64,000 bases of DNA, taken from Labrys sedimenti (GTDB lineage Bacteria; Pseudomonadota; Alphaproteobacteria; Rhizobiales; Labraceae). This document shows positions 50,738-60,344 of this stretch, piece by piece. The notes beneath the pieces were generated by a model, which searched no databases, was not told the DNA's origin, and worked only from the letters and a program-made list of their open reading frames with translations. The DNA is taken from positions 620,001 to 684,000 of the forward strand of contig NZ_JAXOUF010000002.1 of the NCBI RefSeq assembly GCF_034424805.1. Direction: 5' to 3'. The translations under genes were made by a program, and so were the position numbers. The first letter of the stretch is position 1. Every line of letters starts with the position of its first letter.

Positions 50738-51244
50738 ATGGTCGATTTCAGCGTTTCCTCTGCAAGGCTCAGCGTAAGGCCGCTGGTTCCGGCCGACGTA
50801 CCGCCCATTGCCCGTATGGGCCGGGCCCCCAACCTCGATTACTTCGCCTATGCTCCCGGGCCGCGCGAAGCCGGCGGCAGGGCCGCCACGGTCGGGGCGG
50901 CCGCGGCCTTGTTCCGCCAGGGCTCCGAATTGCTCAACGAATATTCGCTGACCTATGCGCTGCGGACCTGGCTGAAGAACAACGATCAGCCGATCTCCCA
51001 GGCGATGGACGCCAAGGGCCACACCGTCTTCGTGATGCAGGTGACCTATTCGCTGGCGCAGGGCGCCGATACCCGCGCCTTCATGTGGCGCAGCGCCTAT
51101 TTTCTCGAATCGGCCCGCAGCCGCGCCGAGCTGGAGCCGACCTTGGCCAGGCTGGTGCAGGGGCCATGGATCGGCCCGACGCCGCCGAACCGCTCGATCA
51201 GCTATGTGACGGTCTATCTCCTGGGAGAGCGGATCAGCCACTGA
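50738..51244 (+). CDS. T6SS-locus protein of unknown function between hcp and vgrG
   Basis: A 168-residue protein without a recognised domain. There is no signal peptide or membrane helix and no Cys/His catalytic pattern. Segments of note are LNEYSLTYALRTWLKNNDQPISQAM, VFVMQVTYSLAQGADTRAFMWRSAYFL and the C-terminal RSISYVTVYLLGERISH; the first 35 residues are Pro-rich. AAGGGAG precedes the ATG at a normal distance. At this place Agrobacterium carries a Tae/Tai effector-immunity pair, but nothing here resembles an amidase. It could be an effector, a chaperone or a spike accessory. Coding use matches the surrounding tss genes, so it seems native to the locus. Confidence 0.7.
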   Translation: MVDFSVSSARLSVRPLVPADVPPIARMGRAPNLDYFAYAPGPREAGGRAATVGAAAALFRQGSELLNEYSLTYALRTWLKNNDQPISQAMDAKGHTVFVMQVTYSLAQGADTRAFMWRSAYFLESARSRAELEPTLARLVQGPWIGPTPPNRSISYVTVYLLGERISH

Positions 51245-51361
51245 GCATCGACTTCGCATGCGGCGCCGGCGCCAGGCCGGGGCCGCGATCGAAACGGGCA
51301 GGCCCGCGGTCAGGCGAACTCGCCACCGCCGCTGGCCAGATGATACGGGGACAGGCATTCG

Positions 51362-53878
51362 ATGGACGGCGACGCCAGCTCAGCATCCTATATCCAGGCC
51401 GAACGCATCCTGCGCATCGAGACGCCGCTGGGCGCCGACGTGCTGCTGCCCGAGCGCGTGGAGATGCGCGAGGCGGTGAACGATTTGTTCACGCTTCACG
51501 TCGCGGTGCGTTCCAAGAAGACGGACATCAAGCCGAACGAGATCGTCGGCAAGCTGGTCGACGTCTCCCTCGAACTCGGCCAGGGCGAGCGGCGCACCTG
51601 GAACGGGCTGGTGGTTCGCCTGGTGGAGGGGCCGCCGGTGACTCGGGGCCTGCGCGCCTACAGCCTGGAGATCCGGCCCCAGCACTGGCTGATGAGCCAG
51701 CGTTCGGATTGCCGGATCTGGCAGGACAAGAGCTCGCTCGACGTCGCCCGCACGCTCCTGTCCGAGCACAGGCTGATCGCGCCGGTGACCTCCGGCGTCA
51801 TCCCCGAGCCCAAGCCCCAGCATTATTCGGTGCAGTATAACGAGACGGATCTGGCCTATCTCCTGCGCCGCCTGGAAGAGGACGGCCTGTTCTTCTGGTT
51901 CGAGCATGAGGGCGGCTCGGCCGGCTCGGTCGCCGCCAAGCATGTCATGCACATCGCCTCGCATGTCTCGGGCTATACCAGCGGGCCCGAGACCGATGTG
52001 CGCCTCGCCATGGGCTCGAGCGACCGCAACCACCTCACCAAGTTCGAGCGCAGCTTCACCTATGTGCCCGGCAAGCGCTCGGCGGGGGATTGGAACTTCC
52101 TCACCCCCGGCTCCGTGCCCTCGGGCGAGACGCCGAGCCTGGTGTCGCTGCCGGGCAACGAGGCCTATGAGCTCTATGAATACCCGATGGTTGGCGGCTA
52201 CGGCTCCGACAGCGCCTCGGAAGGCATCGCCAATGACCGGGTCGAGCGCCAGTCCAAGCTGAGGATGCAGGCGGCCGAGGCCGACTATGAGCGTATCGAG
52301 GGCGCTTCCTCCATCCGCACGCTTTCGCCCGGCCGGCGCTTCAAGCCCTATGACGTCGCCAATCCCGGCAATGCCTATGAGGAGCACGTCACCTTCCAGA
52401 TCGTGCATGTGGCGCGCGACCGCTCCTACGAGACCAATGAGGGCGAGCCGGAGTATTCCAACCGCTTCATCGCCTTGCCGAGCCGGGTACCGGCGACGCC
52501 GCACCGCTCGACGCAGCGCCCGCGCATCGACGGCACCGACATCGCCATCATAGCCGGCCCGCCGGGCGAGGAGATCCATCCCGACAAATATGGCCGGGTG
52601 AAGGTTTGGTTCCCCTGGGACCGCCGCGCCAAGAAGGACGGCACCGACACCTGCTGGATCCGGGTGGCGCAGAACTGGGGCGGCGGCAATTGGGGCGGCC
52701 AGATCATCCCGCGCGTGGGTATGGAAGCGATCGTTTCCTATCTCGGCGGCGACCCCGACCGGCCGATCATCACCGCGCTGGTGCCCAATGCCAGCCAGCA
52801 GGTGCCCTACCAGCTGCCCGAGCACAAGACCAAGAGCATCTTCCGCTCCAACACCTACAAGTCCAAGGATCCGACCAAGTTCAACGAGTTCTCCTTCGAG
52901 GACGCACCGGGCCAGGAGAACTTCCACCTGCATGCCCAGAAGGACATGACCTCGAAGGTGCTCAACAACCAGATCCACACGGTGGATGCCAGTGCGCTGC
53001 ACAGCTACGGCCAGCAGCACCAGCTCACCGTGGGCGCCAACATGAACCACCAGGTCGGGGGCGGGCTCAACCAGGTGGTGGGCGCCACCACCGGCATGGG
53101 CGCGGCCGCCCTTTTGGCCCCGCTCGCCGGGCTGATGGGCCAGAGCGCGGGCATGCTGCAGCAGGCCATGGCGATCGCCGCGCAGGCGGCCGCGAGCCAG
53201 CCGGGCAGTGCCGCCAGCAAGACAGCCGGCGCGGCGGCCTCGGCGGTGACGCAGGCCGCTCTGGGCGGGTTGGGCGGCGGATCCGGCCTCGGCGCTGCGG
53301 CGGCGGCAGGGGGAGGAAGTAGCGGCAGCGATGGCGGTATCCTCTCCACCCCACCCTTCGTACCGCCGGCCGATGCCGGCGGGCAGGGCGGCATCGCGGG
53401 GGGCATTGCCGGCTCCTTGATGAACAACGTGCTCGGCGTCGCCTCCGGCCTCTTCGACCAGGGCCTGAAGGCCGCCGCCAATGTCGGCCCCCAGGCCCTG
53501 TTCCAGGCTGGCGGCGCGCCGATGGCCGCGGCTGGGACATCGGCGCTTGGCACGCTGGGTGGGCTGTTGGGCGGGGGCGTGCTCAGCCAGACCATCGGGC
53601 GGATGCAGGTCAAGAATGTGGGTGTGGCGAGGACCACGCAGGTGGGAACGGCCGATGTTTTGAATGTGGGAAGTGTTGCCTCTCACAAAATTGGGAATGT
53701 CTACAAGATCGAGGTTGGCGACGAACTGACGATCGGCGTCGGCAAGAGCCTGTTCATCATGAAGAAGGACGGCCACGTCATCATCAAAGGTACCAAGTTC
53801 AACTTCGAAGCCGAAGGGCCGACCTTTGTGGCGGGCAAGGTGGTGGATTTGAACGGCAAAGGACCGAGTGTCGCCTGA
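51362..53878 (+). CDS. vgrG: T6SS spike protein VgrG (TssI) with Ala/Gly-rich insert
   Basis: An 838-residue VgrG. The gp27-like base occupies residues 1-380, the OB-fold/gp5-like part about 395-475 (EEIHPDKYGRVKVWFPWD, WIRVAQNWGGGNWGGQIIPRVGMEAIVSY), and beta-helix repeats begin near 495. A low-complexity Ala/Gly-rich region of about 170 residues (about 576-745) interrupts the C-terminal part before the final beta-helix-like segment (VKNVGVARTTQVGTADVLNVG ... ELTIGVGKSLFIMKKDGHVIIKG). No enzymatic domain is fused. It is followed by a DUF2169 adaptor and PAAR-like gene, so it probably carries the Rhs effector. Confidence 0.93.
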   Translation: MDGDASSASYIQAERILRIETPLGADVLLPERVEMREAVNDLFTLHVAVRSKKTDIKPNEIVGKLVDVSLELGQGERRTWNGLVVRLVEGPPVTRGLRAYSLEIRPQHWLMSQRSDCRIWQDKSSLDVARTLLSEHRLIAPVTSGVIPEPKPQHYSVQYNETDLAYLLRRLEEDGLFFWFEHEGGSAGSVAAKHVMHIASHVSGYTSGPETDVRLAMGSSDRNHLTKFERSFTYVPGKRSAGDWNFLTPGSVPSGETPSLVSLPGNEAYELYEYPMVGGYGSDSASEGIANDRVERQSKLRMQAAEADYERIEGASSIRTLSPGRRFKPYDVANPGNAYEEHVTFQIVHVARDRSYETNEGEPEYSNRFIALPSRVPATPHRSTQRPRIDGTDIAIIAGPPGEEIHPDKYGRVKVWFPWDRRAKKDGTDTCWIRVAQNWGGGNWGGQIIPRVGMEAIVSYLGGDPDRPIITALVPNASQQVPYQLPEHKTKSIFRSNTYKSKDPTKFNEFSFEDAPGQENFHLHAQKDMTSKVLNNQIHTVDASALHSYGQQHQLTVGANMNHQVGGGLNQVVGATTGMGAAALLAPLAGLMGQSAGMLQQAMAIAAQAAASQPGSAASKTAGAAASAVTQAALGGLGGGSGLGAAAAAGGGSSGSDGGILSTPPFVPPADAGGQGGIAGGIAGSLMNNVLGVASGLFDQGLKAAANVGPQALFQAGGAPMAAAGTSALGTLGGLLGGGVLSQTIGRMQVKNVGVARTTQVGTADVLNVGSVASHKIGNVYKIEVGDELTIGVGKSLFIMKKDGHVIIKGTKFNFEAEGPTFVAGKVVDLNGKGPSVA

Positions 53879-53920
53879 TGGTTGTCGCGATACATGCAAC
53901 GCGGAAATTCATGAGGCTTT

Positions 53921-55126
53921 ATGGTTCATATCACAAATAGGACCGCTTTCCCCCATTTGCGTTTTTCGAACTCGGACAATGCGGGAAAAGTATTCGGAGT
54001 CATTTTAGTCAAGGTGGCTTTTGACGTTCAGGAGGACGGCACCTGTGTTGTCGCGCCGGAGCAGGAGCCGTTCAATTTCACGGATGCTTGCCATGGGGCC
54101 GTGAACGAGACATCGTTGCGCCATCCTTCCGATCTCGTGGCCTATAAACCAGCCACCGACATAATCGTCGACGCCATCGCGCATGCGCCGGAGGGCAAGC
54201 CAAGCCCTCGTTGGCAAGCGGGGTTGCGTGTTCGCGATGTCGCAGGTGCGGGCATCGAGAAGGTGGTGACCGTCACTGGCCCGCGCCAATGGCTGCCACA
54301 TTGGAAGCGTCAGTTGCGCGAGGCAGAGACGGCGGAGTGGCAAAAACATATCAAATGGTTCGACCGCTGGGCTCTGAGCGAGCCAGAGCTGATCTCAAGC
54401 CTACCGATGCAATGGGAATATGCCTATGGCGGCCAGCTCGCCAAAGGCATGGACGAGCAAGGCAAGCCCATCGTCGAGGCCTTTGAATACAACCCACTGG
54501 GGCGCGGCTGGATCGATAAGACTTGGACCGATCACACTAGGTCCGTTCCCGCGCCACAGATCGAGGTGCCGAACCTGCCTGTTACCGAGGCAGGCAGTCA
54601 CTATCCTCCTGCCAATCTCGGCCCCGTACCGGCCCATTGGCTGCCGCGCCGAAAGCTGGGCGGCACTTATGATCAGAACTGGCTCGACAACATCCGTCCG
54701 AAATGGCCGCCTGATTACGATTTCGCCTTTAATAATTCAGCGCCGGAGGACATGCGTTCCGACCGCTTCTTGCAAGGTCCATTGCATATCGAACTCATCA
54801 ATCTGCGCAAAGGACAGAGTCAGTTCGCTCTGCGGTTGGATCCGGTCACACTGACAATGGCCGTCCAGAGCGGAAATGATGTCGATTTATACCGTCCGCC
54901 GCTCGATACGTTGTTTTTGGAAATCGCCGAGGAAGACCTGTTCGACTGCCGTGTCAGCCTGTGTTGGCGGTTGCCTTACCGGATGGACATGACGGACGCC
55001 ATTACGATCGCCGAAGTCGATCACAGTGATTCCAATTCGCTGCGTGCTCTTGAGGAAAACCTTAAGCCGGCTCCGACACCCACCGATTGCGCCGCGCATA
55101 GCAAAATTCTGGAGATGTCTTCGTGA
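53921..55126 (+). CDS. DUF2169 T6SS effector adaptor
   Basis: A 401-residue DUF2169 protein, a family found next to vgrG and PAAR-like genes and thought to act as adaptor/chaperone loading effectors onto the spike. Typical stretches are the N-terminal FGVILVKVAFDV, the ACHGAVNETSLRHPSDLVAYKPATDIIV segment, PMQWEYAYGG, EYNPLGRGW and AHWLPRRKLGGTYDQNWLDNIRPKWPPDYDFAFNNSAPEDM. It overlaps the PAAR-like gene by four bases. The order vgrG-DUF2169-DUF4150-effector-immunity matches the vgrG2 cluster of Agrobacterium. Confidence 0.92.
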   Translation: MVHITNRTAFPHLRFSNSDNAGKVFGVILVKVAFDVQEDGTCVVAPEQEPFNFTDACHGAVNETSLRHPSDLVAYKPATDIIVDAIAHAPEGKPSPRWQAGLRVRDVAGAGIEKVVTVTGPRQWLPHWKRQLREAETAEWQKHIKWFDRWALSEPELISSLPMQWEYAYGGQLAKGMDEQGKPIVEAFEYNPLGRGWIDKTWTDHTRSVPAPQIEVPNLPVTEAGSHYPPANLGPVPAHWLPRRKLGGTYDQNWLDNIRPKWPPDYDFAFNNSAPEDMRSDRFLQGPLHIELINLRKGQSQFALRLDPVTLTMAVQSGNDVDLYRPPLDTLFLEIAEEDLFDCRVSLCWRLPYRMDMTDAITIAEVDHSDSNSLRALEENLKPAPTPTDCAAHSKILEMSS

Positions 55127-55533
55127 GCATTCCAATTTCCGCCCGTGTCGACGGCAGCCACTACACCCACTCAGTCGCCCCCGATGTGTGCTTGACACCG
55201 ATGGGGTCGGGCATGGTGCCCGTGCCCTACAACACGATCGCCTTTTACGACCGCTGCGATGGTGCGTCGCGCACCGTACGCAACAATGGCGATCATGATT
55301 TCCAGATCAATACACGCCCCATCCGCTGCTACGGCCACGAGCCGGGCACGGGCAAGGGAATATGTGTGCCCGGTTATGTCTCCCATGCGGTGATCAAGAA
55401 TGGCGCTCCCTTCGTCTTTTCAGAAGGCTGGCAGGTGGTGCGGGATGGCGATACTGGCGAAATCAATCGCCCTGGACGCGGCTTGGTGGAAAAGGAGCGC
55501 ACGCTCACCACCGTCAAGATCGAGCATTGGTGA
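55123..55533 (+). CDS. PAAR-like (DUF4150) spike-tip protein
   Basis: A 136-residue DUF4150 protein, a PAAR-like domain that sharpens the VgrG tip. Elements are APDVCLTPMGSGMVPVPYNTIAFYD and GTGKGICVPGYVSHAVIKNGAPFVFSEGWQVVRDGD. Unlike classical PAAR effectors it is a separate polypeptide, so the Rhs toxin encoded next must be attached noncovalently via the adaptor. It overlaps the DUF2169 gene (ATGA) and precedes the rhs gene by 32 bases. Confidence 0.9.
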   Translation: MSIPISARVDGSHYTHSVAPDVCLTPMGSGMVPVPYNTIAFYDRCDGASRTVRNNGDHDFQINTRPIRCYGHEPGTGKGICVPGYVSHAVIKNGAPFVFSEGWQVVRDGDTGEINRPGRGLVEKERTLTTVKIEHW

Positions 55534-55565
55534 GCGGGTGCAGCGGCGGATGATGGTCTGATCTC

Positions 55566-58500
55566 ATGCAGTTCTTGTCGAATGGTCTTAACGAATTTCT
55601 CGGCATCGTGGTTTGCTTCGATACCGATGGGACCGCGCCCGACGTCACGGATACGAACAAGGCGCAAGGTCCCGGAGGGCCGGCAGTTGAAACCGCCAAT
55701 GCACCGAGTGTGTCGGTTGATGGCACGGATATAAATGCACAGATTCGCGAACTTGAAGAGGAATTGGCGAACGAGACCGATCCAGCGCTGCGAGATGAAA
55801 TCCAACAAGATCTTCAGGAAGCAAGACAAGACCAAGGCGCCTCTTCTGCGGATCGGGCCAGCACGGATTCAGAGGATGCCTATATTGATAAAGTATTAAA
55901 AGAATATGAAAACTCTCCTTGGTATAGCCAGTTGGGAACTGCTACTAATGATGTGGTTCGGATATTGGGAGATGATATTGGCGGAGATGCTCCAAATCAA
56001 TTAAACGCTCTTACTTATTCTATCTTTGGAGATAAAAGTTACTCGGAGTATTTGGCTGACGAATACAGGTATTCAGATGAGGCTAGAATTAGGGCCGGAC
56101 TCGCTGCTTACGGCATTGATGGTTTGGCAGAATATCTGTCTAGAGGATTGGCGAGCGGAAATGTCAGTCGTCGAGCCCTCCGCCTCGGTGAGAAGTTAGT
56201 AGCGAGGTACAAAAGGCTTAAAAGGATAACAGAAAGAATTAAAAAGCTTTTTAAGCGAAAAAGAAAAAAAGACGAAAGGAATAAAAAGAGATGTAAGAGT
56301 AATCCTATCTATGTTGCTTCTGGTGCAGCGGTAAATGAGGATCCAGAATTCGTTCTTCCGGGTGCTATACCGCTGCTGATTGGTAGTGGTTATACATCGA
56401 ATCTTGAAATGTTCGGCCCGCTGGGGCGCAATCGTGTTGGCCCACTCGATGCGACAATTCGGGTTTCCGCGGAGTATCCAGATAAGCTCGAGTTGCTGCG
56501 CGAGGATGGTCTAACGGTCTCCTTTCAGCGCCCCTTGCCTACGCCTGGCCATTGGGAGATCGGTGACAGTGTTGAAGAAATGGCGTTGGCGCAAGGGCCT
56601 CGGCGTACTTTGCTGCTCAAGGTAGGCACCCTTGTCACGCATTATCACAAATACAAGGACGAGCTTTGGCGAATTGGGAAGATCACCGATCCCTTCGAGC
56701 GCAAGATTCAGTTTTTCCGTAACGCCTTCGGTTATCTCGAGCGTATTGATACACCTGAGGGCATCTCAGTATTTTTTACCAACTCCGAGCGTGGGTTACG
56801 CTTGGCGGTAGATATTAAAGCGCCAGGTGAGAAGATTATACGTGTTCTCACATATGGCTATGACAAGTTTGATAATCTTACCTTAACTCATGCCAATTTC
56901 GGTGATAAAGTTGAGTACGGTTATGACGAGTTAAATCAACGTATAATAACTGTACGTAATGATAAATATATTTCTAAGCACACATATAAAGATGGACGTG
57001 TTGTACGAATTAATACCAATGTGTTGCAATATAACGATGATCAATTTGTCTATGATGTTGAAAATCGTGTCACCCATTATTACCCTGGCGGTGATCGCAG
57101 TAGGGGTGAGAGCTTCTATTATGACGAAGAAGAAGTCGTCACTCGCGAGGTGAATGCGCTTGGTCACGAGACGCGCTACGAATTTGACGAGACCGGCTAT
57201 CTTTCAGCCGTCATCGACGGCGAGGGTAACGCTACACGCTACGACTATGACAAGCGCGGCAACATCACCAGCATTCGGGACGGGGAGGGTCGGGAGAGCC
57301 ATTATTTTTGGAGCGCCGAAGGTCAGCTTGAGATCTACATCGATCCCGAGGCCAATAGCTGGGACTATGTCTATGGCTCCCGGGGAGAACTGACGGCGAT
57401 CGAGGATCCGCTCGGTCATCGCACCGAGATCATAAACAACGAAATGGGCCTACCTGTACGCATCATGCGCCATGACGGCCTGATGGAAAGCCGGTCCTAT
57501 GACCGACATGGCCGACTGATCGCGATAACCGACTTCCGGGGTGAGACGACAGGATTAGAGCGTGACGCTTATGGGCGGGTAACGGCGGTCATCGATCCCC
57601 TCGGCCAAGTAACCCGCTATGACTACCGTGACGAAGCTGGAGCGGATTTTTGGCAGCCGGCCGTCCTCACCCGCCCTGACGGGGTGCGTGTCGAGAGTAG
57701 CGGTGCGGCCGATCACTCGTTCAGGCGGGTGGTCGACGGCGAAGGGAGGCTGACCCTATACCGGTATGGCAAGCGTGAGCTTCTTGAGGAGATGGTCGAT
57801 AGCAGTGGTGGTACGCTGCGCTTTAGCTATGATGGTCTCGAACGCTTAGTCAGCGTGACAAACCAGCTCGGTTATGTCTGGACATTTGAGCGCGATGGCG
57901 CCGGGCGAGTGATCCGCGAAGAGGATTTTGACGGGCTCATCATTGACTATTCCTATGACAAGGCGGGGCGCTTGATCGAGACACGCCATGCCGACGGTGC
58001 CCGCCTCCTCTATGCCTATGACAAATCCGGCTTGGCGATTCAGGAAGAGATATTCGGGCCTGGAAGGATTCCGGGTAGGGATGAGCCCGAGGACGTTACT
58101 CGCTTTTGGTATGACGGGCGCGGCCTGCTCGCCAAGGCCGAGAATAAGGCGTCATTGGTTGAATATGAACGCGACAAGATGGGCCGTATCGTCGCGGAGA
58201 CGCTGAACGGTCGTCGGGTGGAGAGCGCCTACGACTGCTGCGGCAACCGGATCGAGCGGCGAATTGGTGGTCGTCTGGTGGTATCGACGTATGATCCTTT
58301 GGGAGCGCTACAGAGTCTTGCCGTTGGTGATCATGCGCGACTGACTTTTAAGCGCGATTCGTTGGGGCGAGAGGTCTCGCGACAGAGTGAGGCGGGTTTT
58401 GCATTAGATCAGCGTTATGATGTCATCGGTCAGCTGAAAAGCCAGCGTGCGGGACGGATGCAGACTTCCGCTGCGCCACGGCTCCATGGCGTGCCTTTTG

Positions 58501-60344
58501 TTGAGGCGTCAGCCTCCCCCTTAACCTCTAGGCTGCGGGCGGGAGGAGGCCCTCTCATCGAGCGTTCCTATGGCTGGGACAAGGCTCTTGCACCGACCGC
58601 CATTCACGACAGCCTGTGGGGCAAGCTTAGCTACGACTACGACGCCAATGGGCAGATCATTCGCACGGCTTTTGGCGACGGCCATAATGAGGGGTTCTCG
58701 TATGACGCAGCGATGAACACGGCGGGTTTTGGTGAAGGTATAGCGGAAGGTGGAGGTGGGATTGGGCCTGTCATTGCAGGCTCCGGCTACGGCCTTGGTC
58801 AAAGCGCACCGCAGAACTGGTTGCTTTCACCAGGGGGGCGGATCAAAGACGCAACGGGCGTCTATGGCGAACGTATCAGACTTAGCCATGATTCCAGGGG
58901 GCGCGTTATACAGCGGGTGGTTGAGCGTAAGGGCTTTCGGCCCAAGGTCTGGCGCTATAAGTGGGACGCCAAAGATAGGCTGGTGCGCTGCATAACGCCT
59001 GGTGGGGATGCATGGCGTTACGGTTATGATCCGTTTGGGCGAAGAGTTTGGAAAGTGCGCGAACTCAGTAAGGCTGAAACGCGGCAGCACGCTATAGCAT
59101 TCCCCAGACTCGTTGGTATTCAGATGGCAATGCCCGACTATGCTAGTCAGCTTCTGCCGCTGCCTTCGGAGTTGCGGAGTGGCCCGCCCGCGAATTGGCG
59201 TGGAGAGGAGGGTGATAAGCCACCTGTGGTGGGTATCGCTTATGGTTGGGACGGCAATGTAGTTGCCGAGGAGGCTCCTCTCCGGCTTGACGGTGCTGTA
59301 GATTGGGATGTCGCTGAACGCTGGTATTACGAGCCAGACAGCTTCCGGCCGGTAGCAAAGGAAGCCGCGAACGGTGATCTCTTCTATATTGTGACTGACC
59401 ATTTGGGTACGCCGCGTGAGATGTTCCGTGAGGATGGCAGGCTTGTTTGGGCGGTTGACTATCGCACTTGGGGTGAAGTGCGCCGCTTATGGTTGGCCGA
59501 TGCAGTTAACGACAATCTGCTAGAGGGGGGGCGAGGAAATTCCCGTTATCCACGAGGTGACGGCAGGTGGCAGGCTGCTAATGTTGACAGCAGTGCAGCA
59601 GAAGGCGAAGACATCAGTTCCTTCGGCTCAGATGGTGCCAACACCGCAGGCGACGGCGACCCAGGTTACGGTGGTCGAACCTATGGCAGTTTGGCCCTGA
59701 AGGACGATCTTGCCGCTACCCAAGCACGCCTTCTCTGCCCCATTCGCTTTCAAGGGCAATGGGAGGATGAGGAAACCGGATTATACTACAATCGATTTCG
59801 ACATTACGACCCGATAGCCGGACAGTATATCTGCCGCGACCCGATTGGCATTGACGGTGGAACCAGACAATATGGGTATGTCGACGCAGCTACCAGCTTT
59901 GTCGATCCATTAGGCCTTGCAACGCTCAGAGATAATCTTATTGCCGCAGGCAGGGGACTAAATGTCCCCTGGCAAGCTCACCATTTGATTCCGTGCGCTG
60001 TTTGGAGAAATCATAAAGGTATGTTCGATGGTTTAGGAATGCAAAGGGACGCTGCAGATAACGGAATTGCACTGCCGACTGATCCTAATAATGTGTTTAA
60101 TCCGGGCGACCTGCCAATACACCGCGGGTCCCATGCGATGTACAATGCTAGAAACGAACGAATGGTGAGTTCAATTGAAAGCAGATGGCGTCAGGCAAGG
60201 AGATGTGCGAAAACACCTGCTGAACGTGCCGCTGCCGACAGCGCAGCAAGAGGCCAGCTGCAGGCATTGCAGCGAGGCAATGAAGGGATCATACGAGCGT
60301 TCGGGATGGCAAATCCGGGCGCAAATATGAATCAGTGCCCATGA
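55566..60344 (+). CDS. Rhs effector with C-terminal AHH nuclease domain
   Basis: A 1592-residue Rhs-repeat protein. Residues 1-245 are a hydrophilic, partly helical N-terminus with a Lys/Arg-rich stretch at about 215-245. The DUF6531 segment begins at about 246 (NPIYVASGAAVNEDPEFVLPG) and is followed by some 900 residues of YD/RHS repeats forming the cage. The core ends with YYNRFRHYDPIAGQYICRDP and DPLGL near residue 1447, the usual autoproteolysis site. The 140-residue tip has Ala1471-His1472-His1473 (WQAHHLIPCAVW), an N-G-I-A-L-P segment and His1519/His1523, matching the AHH branch of HNH/EndoVII nucleases, so a DNase or RNase toxin is likely. AT-rich patches suggest mosaic acquisition. 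The next gene is its likely immunity. Confidence 0.93.
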   Translation: MQFLSNGLNEFLGIVVCFDTDGTAPDVTDTNKAQGPGGPAVETANAPSVSVDGTDINAQIRELEEELANETDPALRDEIQQDLQEARQDQGASSADRASTDSEDAYIDKVLKEYENSPWYSQLGTATNDVVRILGDDIGGDAPNQLNALTYSIFGDKSYSEYLADEYRYSDEARIRAGLAAYGIDGLAEYLSRGLASGNVSRRALRLGEKLVARYKRLKRITERIKKLFKRKRKKDERNKKRCKSNPIYVASGAAVNEDPEFVLPGAIPLLIGSGYTSNLEMFGPLGRNRVGPLDATIRVSAEYPDKLELLREDGLTVSFQRPLPTPGHWEIGDSVEEMALAQGPRRTLLLKVGTLVTHYHKYKDELWRIGKITDPFERKIQFFRNAFGYLERIDTPEGISVFFTNSERGLRLAVDIKAPGEKIIRVLTYGYDKFDNLTLTHANFGDKVEYGYDELNQRIITVRNDKYISKHTYKDGRVVRINTNVLQYNDDQFVYDVENRVTHYYPGGDRSRGESFYYDEEEVVTREVNALGHETRYEFDETGYLSAVIDGEGNATRYDYDKRGNITSIRDGEGRESHYFWSAEGQLEIYIDPEANSWDYVYGSRGELTAIEDPLGHRTEIINNEMGLPVRIMRHDGLMESRSYDRHGRLIAITDFRGETTGLERDAYGRVTAVIDPLGQVTRYDYRDEAGADFWQPAVLTRPDGVRVESSGAADHSFRRVVDGEGRLTLYRYGKRELLEEMVDSSGGTLRFSYDGLERLVSVTNQLGYVWTFERDGAGRVIREEDFDGLIIDYSYDKAGRLIETRHADGARLLYAYDKSGLAIQEEIFGPGRIPGRDEPEDVTRFWYDGRGLLAKAENKASLVEYERDKMGRIVAETLNGRRVESAYDCCGNRIERRIGGRLVVSTYDPLGALQSLAVGDHARLTFKRDSLGREVSRQSEAGFALDQRYDVIGQLKSQRAGRMQTSAAPRLHGVPFVEASASPLTSRLRAGGGPLIERSYGWDKALAPTAIHDSLWGKLSYDYDANGQIIRTAFGDGHNEGFSYDAAMNTAGFGEGIAEGGGGIGPVIAGSGYGLGQSAPQNWLLSPGGRIKDATGVYGERIRLSHDSRGRVIQRVVERKGFRPKVWRYKWDAKDRLVRCITPGGDAWRYGYDPFGRRVWKVRELSKAETRQHAIAFPRLVGIQMAMPDYASQLLPLPSELRSGPPANWRGEEGDKPPVVGIAYGWDGNVVAEEAPLRLDGAVDWDVAERWYYEPDSFRPVAKEAANGDLFYIVTDHLGTPREMFREDGRLVWAVDYRTWGEVRRLWLADAVNDNLLEGGRGNSRYPRGDGRWQAANVDSSAAEGEDISSFGSDGANTAGDGDPGYGGRTYGSLALKDDLAATQARLLCPIRFQGQWEDEETGLYYNRFRHYDPIAGQYICRDPIGIDGGTRQYGYVDAATSFVDPLGLATLRDNLIAAGRGLNVPWQAHHLIPCAVWRNHKGMFDGLGMQRDAADNGIALPTDPNNVFNPGDLPIHRGSHAMYNARNERMVSSIESRWRQARRCAKTPAERAAADSAARGQLQALQRGNEGIIRAFGMANPGANMNQCP

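Noticed and set aside
50738..51244. Tae-type amidase effector at the hcp-vgrG position
   Set aside because: The protein lacks the Cys/His catalytic motifs of Tae amidases and no immunity gene follows it.
51380..53899. Minus-strand open frame covering all of vgrG
   Set aside because: It is an antisense shadow of vgrG with His/Ala/Gly-rich nonsense composition.
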